In this document: positions 17,023 through 30,423 of the stretch, one piece after another
How the letters are laid out: every line of letters starts with the position of its first letter
How positions within the stretch are numbered: the stretch's first letter is position 1
DNA from: Rhodosalinus sp041365695
GTDB taxonomy: Bacteria; Pseudomonadota; Alphaproteobacteria; Rhodobacterales; Rhodobacteraceae
Length of the DNA stretch: 64,000 bases
Assembly (NCBI RefSeq): GCF_041365695.1
Contig: NZ_JBGFSJ010000005.1
Location: 310,001 to 374,000, forward strand
Direction of reading: 5' to 3'
The notes under the pieces: generated by a model
Told to the model about the DNA's origin: nothing
Seen by the model: the letters and a program-made list of their open reading frames with translations, nothing else
Databases searched by the model: none
Position numbers and translations under genes: made by a program

Positions 17023-17047
17023 CGGGCCCGGCACCTCGCCGGGCCCG
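17023..17047 (+). terminator. Intrinsic terminator of rpsT
   Basis: A perfect 10-bp stem CGGGCCCGGC / GCCGGGCCCG with loop ACCTC is followed by TTTCGTT. It lies 25 bases after the rpsT stop. Confidence 0.9.
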
Positions 17048-17479
17048 TTTCGTTGTGCAGCCGCCGCATGAGGCGGAACCGGATTCTTTTGCCCGCGGAT
17101 CCGAGTCAAGCGACAAGTTTCGTTGCCGCTCTGCAAGCGCAGTTGCTAACTTCCGGTCTGCGAGTCATCGCCTTGGGGGGACAGGCGTCACACCGCACAC
17201 GTGGATCGTTTCCACCTGTGTGGCCGAGCGATCCGTAGAGCCAGGATCGCCGTGACCGTGGGGCATCGGGGACGCCTCACGCGCCAGTCCGACACAAGAT
17301 GAACGGCGCAACCGGCGCCCACTCCGCGGTCGTGCGTTTCGGCCCGCGAGGGGGAGCGTTCCAGTTGCGCCTGAATGCCCGGCATCGCCGGGCTGGTGGG
17401 TTGGCCGGGCGGAGTCCGCTCGCGGGGTCGTCGGGTTTCGGGTTCGAGTTGAACCGTCTGCGCGGTTTGGAGGTCCGGA
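17048..17479. other. dnaA upstream region, no gene
   Basis: No gene is visible between the rpsT terminator and dnaA. The stretch holds an imperfect inverted repeat at 17196-17222 (CACACGTGGA / TCCACCTGTGTG) that probably belongs to the dnaA control region. I find no convincing cluster of TTATNCACA DnaA boxes and no AT-rich unwinding element, so there is no support for an origin here. Confidence 0.5.
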
Positions 17480-18877
17480 ATGAAGTCGCTGCTGGAAGAG
17501 AGAAAAATGACGCGGGATCAATGGGGACAGCTACAGGCAACACTCGAGAGGACGGTAGGCAGGAACAACTACCACAACTGGATCAAGCCGCTCGAGTTCG
17601 CCGGCGTCTCTGACGGGGTCGCGACCTTCAAGGTGCCGACGAATTTCCTTGGCAACTACGTGTCGCAGAATTTCGGCGACGTTCTGCTTCACCAGATCGC
17701 GACCGCCGGCGCCGATGTCAGGCGCGTGCATTTCACCGTGGCGCCCTCTCCAGAGCGGCCGGCCGCGCCCTCGAACGGCCCCCGCGACGCGGCGTCCGCG
17801 GCGGCCGTGCCCGAAACCTCCGGCAGCAGCGACACGCTTCCCGGCGCGCCGCTCGACGAGCGGTTCCGTTTCGAGACCTTCGTCGTTGGCAAACCCAACG
17901 AGCTTGCCCATGCCGCCGCGCGCCGCGTCGCCGAGGGCGGCCCCGTCACCTTCAACCCGCTGTTCCTTTACGGCGGCGTCGGGCTCGGCAAGACGCATCT
18001 GATGCACGCGATCGCCTGGGAGTTGCAGGAGCGCCAATCGCATCTCAACGTGCTCTACCTGTCGGCCGAACAGTTCATGTATCGCTTCATCCAGGCGTTG
18101 CGCGATCGCAAGATGATGGACTTCAAGTCCATTTTCCGCTCGGTCGACGTGCTGATGGTGGACGACGTGCAGTTCATCGCCGGCAAGGACAGCACGCAGG
18201 AGGAATTCTTCCACACGTTCAACGCCCTCGTCGATCAGAACAAGCAGATCATCATCTCGGCCGACCGTGCGCCGGGCGAGATCAAGGATCTCGAGGAGCG
18301 CATCAAGAGCCGCCTGCAATGCGGCCTCGTGGTGGACCTGCACCCGACGGATTACGAACTGCGCCTCGGCATCCTGCAGTCCAAGGTGGAACGGCAGCGC
18401 AGCCAGTATCCCGGCCTTCAGATCGAGCCCGGCGTGCTGGAGTTCCTGGCGCTGCGGATCTCGACCAATGTCCGCGTTCTCGAGGGGGCGCTGACCCGCC
18501 TCTTCGCGGTGGCCTCGCTCGTCGGGCGGCCGATCGACATGGAACTCACCCAGGACAGCCTCGCGGACGTGCTGCGGGTCTCCGAGCGGAAGATCACCAT
18601 CGAGGAGATCCAGCGCAAGGTGTCGGAACATTACCACATCCGCCTGAGCGACCTGCTCGGGCCCAAGCGTGTGCGCAATTACGCGCGGCCGCGCCAGGTG
18701 GCGATGTATCTGGCCAAGCAGCTCACCAGCCGGTCGCTGCCGGACATCGGACGCCGCTTCGGCGGGCGCGACCACACGACGGTGATGCACGGCGTGCGCC
18801 GCATCGAGGAACTCAAGTCCTCCGACCCGCAGATCTCGGAGGATCTCGAGATCCTGCGCCGGTCGCTCGAGGCCTGA
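17480..18877 (+). CDS. dnaA: Chromosomal replication initiator DnaA
   Basis: DnaA is the AAA+ protein that opens the replication origin. At 465 residues it has domain I (WGQLQATLERTVGRNNYHNW), a short Pro/Ala linker (about 90-125), and the ATPase domain. That domain carries Walker A YGGVGLGKT (164-172) and Walker B LMVDD (225-229). The C-terminal DNA-binding domain has the signature GRDHTTVMHGVRRIEEL. Two starts are possible: 17480 with GGAGG 6 bases upstream, and 17507 (MTRDQWG), where domain I of relatives usually begins, also with a purine-rich site. I chose 17480 for the stronger ribosome site. Confidence 0.97.
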   Translation: MKSLLEERKMTRDQWGQLQATLERTVGRNNYHNWIKPLEFAGVSDGVATFKVPTNFLGNYVSQNFGDVLLHQIATAGADVRRVHFTVAPSPERPAAPSNGPRDAASAAAVPETSGSSDTLPGAPLDERFRFETFVVGKPNELAHAAARRVAEGGPVTFNPLFLYGGVGLGKTHLMHAIAWELQERQSHLNVLYLSAEQFMYRFIQALRDRKMMDFKSIFRSVDVLMVDDVQFIAGKDSTQEEFFHTFNALVDQNKQIIISADRAPGEIKDLEERIKSRLQCGLVVDLHPTDYELRLGILQSKVERQRSQYPGLQIEPGVLEFLALRISTNVRVLEGALTRLFAVASLVGRPIDMELTQDSLADVLRVSERKITIEEIQRKVSEHYHIRLSDLLGPKRVRNYARPRQVAMYLAKQLTSRSLPDIGRRFGGRDHTTVMHGVRRIEELKSSDPQISEDLEILRRSLEA

Positions 18878-19029
18878 GACCGGTCCTTGGTTTTTCCGGC
18901 ACGGGCCGCGCGCAATCGCGGGCCGCGACCTTGACGGGTCGTTCGATCCGGCGGAGAACCCCACAAAGCACTTGAGCCGGAACGGGAAATGGCTAGCGTT
19001 TCCTTCCCGGTCGAGCGGAGGGATGGGGC

Positions 19030-20148
19030 ATGAAGATCAGCATCGAGCGCGGCACGCTTCTCAAGGCCGTCTCCCAGGCGCAGTCCGTGGTGGAGCGGCG
19101 CAACACCATTCCCATTCTCGGCAACGTGCTGATCGAGGCCGAGGGCGACGAGGCGAAATTCCGTGCCACCGACCTCGACATAGAGGTCGTGGACCGTGCC
19201 GCGGCGCAGGTGCAGCGGCCCGGCGCGACGACCGTGAGCGCTGTCACCCTGCATGAAATCGTCCGCAAGCTGCCCGACGGCGCGCTTGTCACGCTGAGCG
19301 ACGACGGCGCGTCCGGCCGGCTGGAGGTGGAAGCGGGGCGGTCGCGCTTCTCGCTCGCCACCCTGCCGAAAGAGGATTTCCCGGTGATGGCCTCGTCGGA
19401 ATACACGGCGAATTTCGCCGCGCCCGCTCCGGTGCTCCGCCGCCTCTTCGACAAGTCCAAGTTCGCGATCTCCACCGAAGAGACGCGCTATTACCTGAAC
19501 GGCGTCTACATGCATGTGGCCGAGGGCGAGGACGGGCCGGTGCTGCGCTGCGTGGCGACCGACGGTCACCGGCTGGCCCGGATCGACGCGCCCCTGCCCG
19601 ACGGCGCCGAGGAGACGCCCGGCGTGATCGTGCCGCGTAAGACGGTGGGCGAACTGCGCAAGCTGCTGGACGACGACGACGCCGAGATCGCGGTCTCGGT
19701 CTCCGAGACGAAGGTCCGTTTCGCGACGCCCGACATCACGCTGACCTCGAAGGTGATCGACGGAACCTTCCCGGACTATGCCCGCGTCATTCCCCAGGGA
19801 AACACCCGGCGGCTGGAGGTCGACGCCGCGGAGTTCGCGCAGGCCGTGGACCGGGTGGCCACGGTCAGCTCGGAGCGCTCGCGCGCGGTCAAGCTGCAGC
19901 TCGACGAGGATCGGCTGGTGCTGTCCGTGAATGCCCCCGACAGCGGTGCGGCGGAAGAGGAACTGTCGGTCGCCTACGGCGACGAACGCCTCGAGATCGG
20001 GTTCAACGCCAAGTATCTGCTCGAGATCGCGAGCCAGGTGGACCGCGAGAACGCGGTGTTCATGTTCAACTCTTCCGGCGACCCGACGCTGATGCGCGAG
20101 GGCGACGACAGTTCCGCGATCTACGTCGTGATGCCGATGCGGGTCTGA
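19030..20148 (+). CDS. dnaN: DNA polymerase III beta sliding clamp
   Basis: DnaN is the ring-shaped processivity clamp of the replicase. The 372-residue protein shows the three-domain clamp fold. Typical stretches are SVVERRNTIPILGNVLIEAE, FPVMASSEYTANF, RYYLNGVYMHVAEGE, FPDYARVIPQGN and the C-terminal SAIYVVMPMRV. The gap of 152 bases from dnaA contains a possible TTGACG -35 element. recF and gyrB, which often follow dnaN in relatives, are not next; a convergent uppP begins 12 bases later. Confidence 0.99.
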   Translation: MKISIERGTLLKAVSQAQSVVERRNTIPILGNVLIEAEGDEAKFRATDLDIEVVDRAAAQVQRPGATTVSAVTLHEIVRKLPDGALVTLSDDGASGRLEVEAGRSRFSLATLPKEDFPVMASSEYTANFAAPAPVLRRLFDKSKFAISTEETRYYLNGVYMHVAEGEDGPVLRCVATDGHRLARIDAPLPDGAEETPGVIVPRKTVGELRKLLDDDDAEIAVSVSETKVRFATPDITLTSKVIDGTFPDYARVIPQGNTRRLEVDAAEFAQAVDRVATVSSERSRAVKLQLDEDRLVLSVNAPDSGAAEEELSVAYGDERLEIGFNAKYLLEIASQVDRENAVFMFNSSGDPTLMREGDDSSAIYVVMPMRV

Positions 20149-20160
20149 CCCGCGCCGGGG

Positions 20161-20970
20161 TCAGGAATAGGCCCAGGCCAGAAGCCCGATACCGAGCGCC
20201 ACGCGGTAGATCACGTAGGGCGTGAAGCTCACCGACCGCAGCAGCCGCATCATCAGCGCCAGCGCCGCCAGCGCCGAGACGAAGGCGAAACCCGCTGCGA
20301 TCGCGCCGTTCCGGGCGGCCTCGGTGTCGGCCGTGGCGACGACCTCGGCGGCCAGCAGCGCACCCGAGGCGGCGATGGTGGGAATCGACATGAGCATGGC
20401 GATCTTGGCCGCGCCGTGGCGCGAATAGCCGAGGAAGCGGGCCCCGGTGATACAGATGCCCGAGCGCGAGGTGCCGGGGATGAGCGCCACCGCCTGCCAG
20501 AGCCCGAGTATCCAGGCATGACGCCAGGACCAGTCCGCGGCCTCCAGCCGGGCGGGCCCGAAGCGGTCCGCCACCCAGAGGACCACGCCGAACCCGAGCA
20601 TCGTCCAGCCGATGACGGCGACCGAGCGCATGGCGTCGTCGAGCCCGGTGAGCTTGAGGGCGAGGCCCGCCACCACGACCGGGACCGTCGCCATCAGAAG
20701 CAGGAGCGCGAGCCGCGCGCCGGGCGTGTCGGCGCGGCCCCGAACGAGCCGGCCGATTCCGGCCAGCGCCTCGCGGACATCGGCCCAGAAATAGACGATC
20801 ACCGCGCCCAGCGTGCCGACATGCACGGCCACGTCCACGACCTGGCCCTGGTCTTCGATGCCCGCCAGCGCGGGCAGGAGAATCAGGTGACCCGAAGAGG
20901 AAATCGGCAGGAATTCCGTGACGCCTTGCGTGACCGCCAGGATGAAGAGGTGCAACAGGGTCATGGGCAT
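20161..20970 (-). CDS. uppP: Undecaprenyl-diphosphatase UppP (BacA)
   Basis: UppP recycles the C55 lipid carrier by dephosphorylating undecaprenyl diphosphate, and it confers bacitracin tolerance. The 269-residue polytopic membrane protein has the two catalytic signatures: QGVTEFLPISSSGHL near the N-terminus and ALIPGTSRSGICITGARFLG in the middle. About eight hydrophobic segments are visible. The start is either 20970 (MPMTLL) or 20964 (MTLLHLF). Longer in-frame readings extend into the gltD promoter region. Confidence 0.96.
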   Translation of the reverse strand: MPMTLLHLFILAVTQGVTEFLPISSSGHLILLPALAGIEDQGQVVDVAVHVGTLGAVIVYFWADVREALAGIGRLVRGRADTPGARLALLLLMATVPVVVAGLALKLTGLDDAMRSVAVIGWTMLGFGVVLWVADRFGPARLEAADWSWRHAWILGLWQAVALIPGTSRSGICITGARFLGYSRHGAAKIAMLMSIPTIAASGALLAAEVVATADTEAARNGAIAAGFAFVSALAALALMMRLLRSVSFTPYVIYRVALGIGLLAWAYS

Positions 20971-21185
20971 GTCCGGCTTGGCGATGCTGCGGCCGGTATA
21001 AGTGATGCTGCCGCAAAGGAAAGAGTCCATTTGGGTCCGGTTCGATACATAAATTTTCCGCAATGCAGCGCTCAGGACCGTTTTGCGGGTCATGTCGCCT
21101 GAATAAGCGTCAATAGTTGTGACTTTTCTTTCGCCGGAACCTGATATATGCACACGCGTCAGCGTCAGTCTTGGAGGAGCGCGCG

Positions 21186-22619
21186 ATGTCGAAGCAGCAC
21201 CTGCTCAAATTCGTGAGCGTCGAACGGGACATGCCCGAAAAGCGGGACGCGAATGTCCGCGCCCACGACTTTCACGAGATCTACGCGGAATACGCGGCCG
21301 AGAAGGCGCGCGAGCAGGCCGGGCGCTGCAGCCAGTGCGGCGTGCCCTATTGCCAGTCGCACTGCCCGCTGCACAACAACATCCCCGACTGGCTGATGCT
21401 GACCGCCGAGGGCCGCCTGCGCGAGGCCTATGACCTCAGCCAGGCCACGAACACCTTTCCCGAGATCTGCGGCCGGATCTGCCCGCAAGACCGGCTGTGC
21501 GAAGGCAACTGCGTGATCGAGCAGTCGGGACACGGCACGGTCACCATCGGCGCGGTCGAGAAATACATCACCGACACCGCGTGGGAGGAAGGCTGGGTCC
21601 AGCCCCTGCGCCCCGCGCGCGAGCGTCCCGAAAGCGTGGGCATCATCGGCGCCGGTCCCGGCGGGCTCGCCGCCGCGGACGTGCTGCGCCGCGCGGGCGT
21701 GCAGGTGACGGTCTACGATCGCTATGACCGCGCGGGCGGGCTGATGACCTACGGCATCCCCGGCTTCAAGCTCGAGAAGGACGTGGTCATGCGCCGCAAC
21801 GCGCAGCTCGAGGAGGGCGGCATCCGCTTCGTCCTGAACTGCAATGTCGGCGAGGACGTGTCCTTCGAGGAGATCCGCGACCAGCACGACGCCGTCCTTG
21901 TCGCGACCGGCGTCTACAAGTCGCGCGAACTTACCGGGCCGGGGTCTGGCGCGGACGGCATCGTCCGGGCCATCGATTTTCTCACCGCGTCCAACCGCAA
22001 GAGCTTTGGCGACGCGGTGCCGGAGTTCGAATCGGGCGAGCTCGACGCGAAGGACAAGCGCGTGGTCGTCATCGGCGGCGGCGACACCGCGATGGATTGC
22101 GTGCGCACCGCCGTGCGTCAGGGCGCGACCAGCGTGAAGTGCCTCTACCGCCGGGACCGGCAGAACATGCCGGGCTCCCAGCGCGAGGTGGCCAACGCCG
22201 AGGAGGAGGGCGTGGAATTCGTCTGGCTTTCGGCGCCGAAGGGCTTCGTCGGCGACCCGGTGACAGGCGTCGTGGTGCAGCGCATGCGCCTCGGCCCGCC
22301 CGACGCCACGGGCCGCCAGTCGCCCGAGGTCATCGAGGGGTCGGATTACACCGAAGAGGCGGACATGGTGATCAAGGCGCTCGGCTTCGAGCCGGAAGAG
22401 CTGCCGCGCCTCTGGGGCGTCGAGGGCCTGGAGGTCACGCGCTGGGGCACGGTGAAGGCCGAATTCACCACCGGCCGCACCTCGCTGCCCGGCGTCTACG
22501 CCGTGGGCGACATCGTGCGCGGCGCCTCGCTCGTGGTCTGGGCCATCCGCGACGGCCGCGACGCCGCCCAGGCGATCCTCGAGGATCTCGCCGCGCAGCC
22601 CGCGGTGGCGGCAGAGTAG
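21186..22619 (+). CDS. gltD: Glutamate synthase [NADPH] small subunit
   Basis: GltD supplies electrons from NADPH to the large subunit for making glutamate from glutamine and 2-oxoglutarate. The 477-residue protein has N-terminal Fe-S cysteines (CSQCGVPYCQSHCPLHNN and CGRICPQDRLCEGNC). An FAD Rossmann motif GAGPGGLAAADVLR and an NADPH motif GGGDTAMDCVRTAV follow, with FAD closure at GVYAVGDIVRGASLVVWAI. The start at MSKQHLLKF is preceded by GGAGGAG at 21173-21179. A weak promoter with a GATATA -10 lies about 40 bases upstream of the start. gltB follows 97 bases later. Confidence 0.97.
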   Translation: MSKQHLLKFVSVERDMPEKRDANVRAHDFHEIYAEYAAEKAREQAGRCSQCGVPYCQSHCPLHNNIPDWLMLTAEGRLREAYDLSQATNTFPEICGRICPQDRLCEGNCVIEQSGHGTVTIGAVEKYITDTAWEEGWVQPLRPARERPESVGIIGAGPGGLAAADVLRRAGVQVTVYDRYDRAGGLMTYGIPGFKLEKDVVMRRNAQLEEGGIRFVLNCNVGEDVSFEEIRDQHDAVLVATGVYKSRELTGPGSGADGIVRAIDFLTASNRKSFGDAVPEFESGELDAKDKRVVVIGGGDTAMDCVRTAVRQGATSVKCLYRRDRQNMPGSQREVANAEEEGVEFVWLSAPKGFVGDPVTGVVVQRMRLGPPDATGRQSPEVIEGSDYTEEADMVIKALGFEPEELPRLWGVEGLEVTRWGTVKAEFTTGRTSLPGVYAVGDIVRGASLVVWAIRDGRDAAQAILEDLAAQPAVAAE

Positions 22620-22643
22620 CGCGCCCCGGCACCACCTGACGCG

Positions 22644-22662
22644 CCGGCCCCGGACGGGCCGG
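22644..22662 (+). other. gltD-gltB intercistronic hairpin
   Basis: A perfect 7-bp stem CCGGCCC / GGGCCGG with a five-base loop sits 24 bases after gltD. It could tune relative gltD and gltB expression. It has no uridine tail. Confidence 0.4.
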
Positions 22663-22716
22663 TCCCTGACCATCGCAGCGGGCACGGGCCCGCCCTCTCG
22701 GAAGAGGACTGACGCC

Positions 22717-27255
<4,539 letters not shown>

Positions 27256-27764
27256 ACCCGCCCGCGGGCCCCCGGCGGCGGCGAAACCGCTGCGGGGGGC
27301 GGGCAGGCGCCCGTCGGTTCGGCGCGAGCTTCGCGGACGCGGGCCCCCGCCATGGGGCGGGTCCGCGCCCGGCATCGCGGCAGATCCCGTGGTCGCGCCG
27401 ATCCCGGCAGGACTCTGTAAGGATTGCCTGTTATCCAGAAAACTGGCCGTTTCGAAGCGGCGAACCACTCCGGTCAGCCATGCCCACGACCTGCGACCAC
27501 CCGGTCTTCACCTTCGGTCCCGCGAGCCCGCCGCCTGCCGGTGCGCCGGTGAAACCTGCTCGCCGGGCGCCGGTGAACCGGCACGGGGGCGGCGGGACCG
27601 ACCGCCTCGGCATTCCGTCTAAGTGCCGCTTCCACGGAATTTCCCGCGCGGGCTGGCGCGGCACAGCCGTGGCCGCGCGGCCGTTGCCTCGCCAGCCCGC
27701 GGCGACGCGCGTCCGCGCCTGAGCGCTGGCAGCGCATGGTGCCTTTGTGATGTAAGGCTGCGAC
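27256..27764. other. 509-base gltB-mtgA gap, no recognised gene
   Basis: A GC-rich imperfect inverted repeat at about 27262-27305 may terminate gltB. Beyond it, a possible 80-codon plus-strand frame (27480-27722, starting MPTTCDHPVFTFGPA) has GC-rich third positions but no ribosome site and no family I recognise. A short direct repeat GCGCCGGTGAA occurs twice near 27541-27575. I do not call a gene here. Confidence 0.5.
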
Positions 27765-28502
27765 ATGCCCCAAAAGCGCCGTTCATCCCAGAGCCCCCAC
27801 AAGAAAACCGCCGGAACGCCCCCGCGCCGATCCGTCGCGACGCGCGTCGTGCGCCTTTTGCGGCGCGCGGTGCTGTGGGGGCTCGCCCTCGTTCTGCTGG
27901 CGGTGCTGGCCGGGCGCATCGTGAATCCCCCGGTGACGCCCTACATGGCCGCCGAGGCGTATCGCCTCGGCGGCGTGGCGCGGGACTGGGTGCCCATGGA
28001 CCGGATCGCGCCCGCGATGGCGCGCGCGGCGGTGGCGGCGGAGGACGCGAATTTCTGCCTTCACTGGGGGTTCGACCTCGACGCGATCCGTGTCGCGATC
28101 GCCGACGGCTCGCGCCGCGGCGCATCGACGATCTCGCAGCAGACGGTCAAGAACGTCTACCTGTGGCATGGGCGGAACTGGCTGAGAAAGGCGCTGGAAA
28201 CAGCGCTCACGCCCGTCGTGGAGGCGGCCTGGCCCAAGCGGCGCATCCTCGAGGTCTACCTCAACGTGGCCGAGTTCGCCGAGGGCGTCTTCGGCGTGGA
28301 GGCGGCCGCGCGCCACCATTTCGGGGTCTCCGCCGCCGACCTCGATCCCCGTCAGGCCGCGCTTCTGGCCGCCGTGCTGCCGTCGCCCAAGACGCGCTCG
28401 GCGGCGCAGCCCTCCGACTTCGTGCAGCGACGCGCGCGCGCGATCCGCGACGGGGCCGAAACCATCCGCGCCGACGGGCGCGCCGCCTGCTTCGAGAGTT
28501 GA
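27765..28502 (+). CDS. mtgA: Monofunctional biosynthetic peptidoglycan transglycosylase MtgA
   Basis: MtgA polymerises lipid II into glycan strands without a transpeptidase domain. The 245-residue protein has a basic cytoplasmic N-terminus and one membrane anchor (about 33-50). The glycosyltransferase 51 motifs follow: EDANFCLHWGFD with the catalytic Glu, GASTISQQTVKN, WLRKALETALT and KRRILEVYLNVAEF. Length matches the family. It is followed 62 bases later by a GST gene on the same strand. Confidence 0.96.
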   Translation: MPQKRRSSQSPHKKTAGTPPRRSVATRVVRLLRRAVLWGLALVLLAVLAGRIVNPPVTPYMAAEAYRLGGVARDWVPMDRIAPAMARAAVAAEDANFCLHWGFDLDAIRVAIADGSRRGASTISQQTVKNVYLWHGRNWLRKALETALTPVVEAAWPKRRILEVYLNVAEFAEGVFGVEAAARHHFGVSAADLDPRQAALLAAVLPSPKTRSAAQPSDFVQRRARAIRDGAETIRADGRAACFES

Positions 28503-28564
28503 AAAGCGCCGTCCGACCGGGCATGCAGGGGCAACGCCTGCAACCAGCGCCCGGAGCCCGGCCG

Positions 28565-29230
28565 ATGGCCCGCCTCTACCACGTGCCACTCTCGCCTTTC
28601 TGCCGCAAGGTGCGCCTGTGCCTCGCGGAGAAGCGGATCGAGTGCGAACTCGTGGAAGAACGCTACTGGGAGCAGTCGCCCGACTTCCTGCGGCGGAACC
28701 CGGCGGGCAAGGTCCCGGTGCTGAAGATCGACGGCAGGACGCTTTCGGAAAGCATGGCGATCTGCGAGTACCTGGATGAAACGCGCCCCGAGCCGCCGCT
28801 CATGCCACGCACCCCCGAGGCCCGCTACGAGGTGCGCCGCCTCGTGGGCTGGTTCGACGACAAGTTCCACGCCGAGGTGACGTCGAAACTGCTTTACGAG
28901 CGGGTCAACAAGAAGGTGATGGGGCAGGGATACCCCGACAGCCGAAACGTCAAGAGCGGAGCGCAGAGGATCAAGTACCATCTCGACTACATGGCGTGGC
29001 TTCTCGATCACCGCCGCTGGCTCGCCGGTGACGTGATGACGCTGGCGGATTTCGCGGCGGCGTCGCATCTCTCCGCGCTGGACTACATTTCGGACGTGGA
29101 CTGGAACCGATCCGAGACGGTCAAGGACTGGTATGCCAAGATCAAGTCGCGCCCGGCCTTTCGCGGCATCCTCGCCGACCAGGTGCCCGGGTTCCCCCAG
29201 CCGGCGCATTACGCCGACCTGGATTTCTGA
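28565..29230 (+). CDS. Glutathione S-transferase family protein
   Basis: The 221-residue cytosolic protein has an N-terminal thioredoxin-like GST domain: MARLYHVPLSPFCRKVRLCL, with a Ser/Cys active-site region near SPFCRK, then NPAGKVPVLKIDGRTLSESM that binds glutathione. A helical C-terminal domain follows (LAGDVMTLADFAAASHLSAL). The substrate cannot be inferred. The start at 28565 gives the normal GST beginning; an in-frame ATG 14 codons earlier adds no family-like sequence. Confidence 0.93.
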   Translation: MARLYHVPLSPFCRKVRLCLAEKRIECELVEERYWEQSPDFLRRNPAGKVPVLKIDGRTLSESMAICEYLDETRPEPPLMPRTPEARYEVRRLVGWFDDKFHAEVTSKLLYERVNKKVMGQGYPDSRNVKSGAQRIKYHLDYMAWLLDHRRWLAGDVMTLADFAAASHLSALDYISDVDWNRSETVKDWYAKIKSRPAFRGILADQVPGFPQPAHYADLDF

Positions 29231-29273
29231 TCTCGCGCGCCGCCGGGGGGCGGCCCGCCCCCCGTCCCTGCGG

Positions 29274-29306
29274 GACTCCCCCCGGGAGTATTTTTCCCAA
29301 GAAGAA
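29274..29306 (+). repeat. Intergenic repeat copy 1 (GACTCCCCC..GGAGTATTT..CCAAGAAGAA)
   Basis: This C-rich palindromic element with a GGGAGTATTTTTCCC core lies between the GST and queG genes. Stem-loops just upstream (GGGGGGC / GCCCCCC and GTCCC / GGGAC) make it terminator-like. A second copy lies at 40430-40460. Similar elements are common at gene ends in Rhodobacteraceae. Its AAGAAGAA end stands where the queG ribosome site should be. Confidence 0.8.
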
Positions 29307-29311
29307 ACGAC

Positions 29312-30352
29312 ATGGACGCGCTGAAGGAGAGGCTGAGGATGCAGGCGCGCGCCGAGGGCTTCGACGCCTGCGGCGTCTGCCGGCCCGACGCGATACCGCA
29401 GGTGCCCGCGCGGCTGGCGGCGTTCCTCGATGCGGGCTGGCACGGCCAGATGCGCTGGCTGGAAGAGCGGGCGGCCTGGCGCGGCAACCCGGCGGCGCTC
29501 TGGCCCGCGGCGCGCTCCATCATCATGCTGGCCGAAAGCTACACGCCCGACGAGGACCCTTTGGCGCTGCTCGACCATCCCGACCGCGGCATCGTCTCGG
29601 TCTATGCGCGGGGTCGGGACTATCACGACGTGGTCAAGAAACGCCTCAAGCGGCTGGCGGGCTGGCTGATCGCCGAGGCGGGCGAGGGCACGGAGGTGAA
29701 GGTCTTCGTGGACACCGCGCCGGTGGCCGAGAAGCCGCTGGCCGAGGCCGCGGGGATCGGCTGGCAGGGCAAGCACACCAACCTGCTGTCCCGCGATCTC
29801 GGGAACTGGGTGTTCCTCGGCGCGATCTTCACTACCGCCGAGATCCCGCCCGACGCCCCGGCGAGCGAGCATTGCGGATCGTGCCGCGCCTGCCTCGATG
29901 TCTGCCCGACGGACGCCTTCCCGGCGCCGTTCCAGCTCGACGCGCGGCGCTGCATCTCCTACCTCACGATCGAGCACGCCGGGCCGGTGGACGAGGAATT
30001 GCGTCCGCTGCTCGGAAACCGAATCTACGGTTGCGACGACTGCCTTGCCGTCTGCCCCTGGAACAAGTTCGCCCGGACCGCGCGGGAGGCGCGATATCAC
30101 GCGCGGGCGGAACTGCGGGCCCCGCGCCTGGCCGATCTGGCGCAGCTCGACGACGCGGCGTTCCGCGCGCTGTTCTCCGGCAGCCCGATCAAGCGGATCG
30201 GCAGGAACCGGTTCGTGCGCAACGTTCTTTATGCCATCGGGAATTCGGGCGACGCCGCGCTGCGGCCGGTGGCGCAGGGCCTCGCGGAGGATCCTGACCC
30301 GGCGGTGGCGGATGCGGCGCGCTGGGCCGCGGCGCGGCTCGCGGCCGCGTGA
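29312..30352 (+). CDS. queG: Epoxyqueuosine reductase QueG
   Basis: QueG is the cobalamin-dependent Fe-S enzyme that makes queuosine from epoxyqueuosine in tRNA, the last step of the pathway. The 346-residue protein has VKVFVDTAPVAEKPLAEAAG followed by IGWQGKHTNLLSRDLGNWVF. Two 4Fe-4S motifs are present, CGSCRACLDVCPTDAF and CDDCLAVCPWNKF. The C-terminal GSPIKRIGRNRFVRNVLYAI is also typical of QueG. The ATG lies 5 bases after the repeat element. Confidence 0.97.
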   Translation: MDALKERLRMQARAEGFDACGVCRPDAIPQVPARLAAFLDAGWHGQMRWLEERAAWRGNPAALWPAARSIIMLAESYTPDEDPLALLDHPDRGIVSVYARGRDYHDVVKKRLKRLAGWLIAEAGEGTEVKVFVDTAPVAEKPLAEAAGIGWQGKHTNLLSRDLGNWVFLGAIFTTAEIPPDAPASEHCGSCRACLDVCPTDAFPAPFQLDARRCISYLTIEHAGPVDEELRPLLGNRIYGCDDCLAVCPWNKFARTAREARYHARAELRAPRLADLAQLDDAAFRALFSGSPIKRIGRNRFVRNVLYAIGNSGDAALRPVAQGLAEDPDPAVADAARWAAARLAAA

Positions 30353-30423
30353 GGCGCGAGGGGGTTTGATTTTGCCGCCGGCGTGCCATCTTTAGGCGCA
30401 ACGGTCAGGAAGGAGAGACGCGG

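Noticed and set aside
17048..17479. Origin of replication upstream of dnaA
   Set aside because: I found no cluster of TTATNCACA boxes and no AT-rich unwinding region, and proximity to dnaA alone is not evidence in alphaproteobacteria.
27480..27722. An 80-codon gene between gltB and mtgA
   Set aside because: There is no ribosome site, no similarity I recognise, and the composition is low-complexity Pro/Ala/Arg. It is kept only as a remark in the gap entry.
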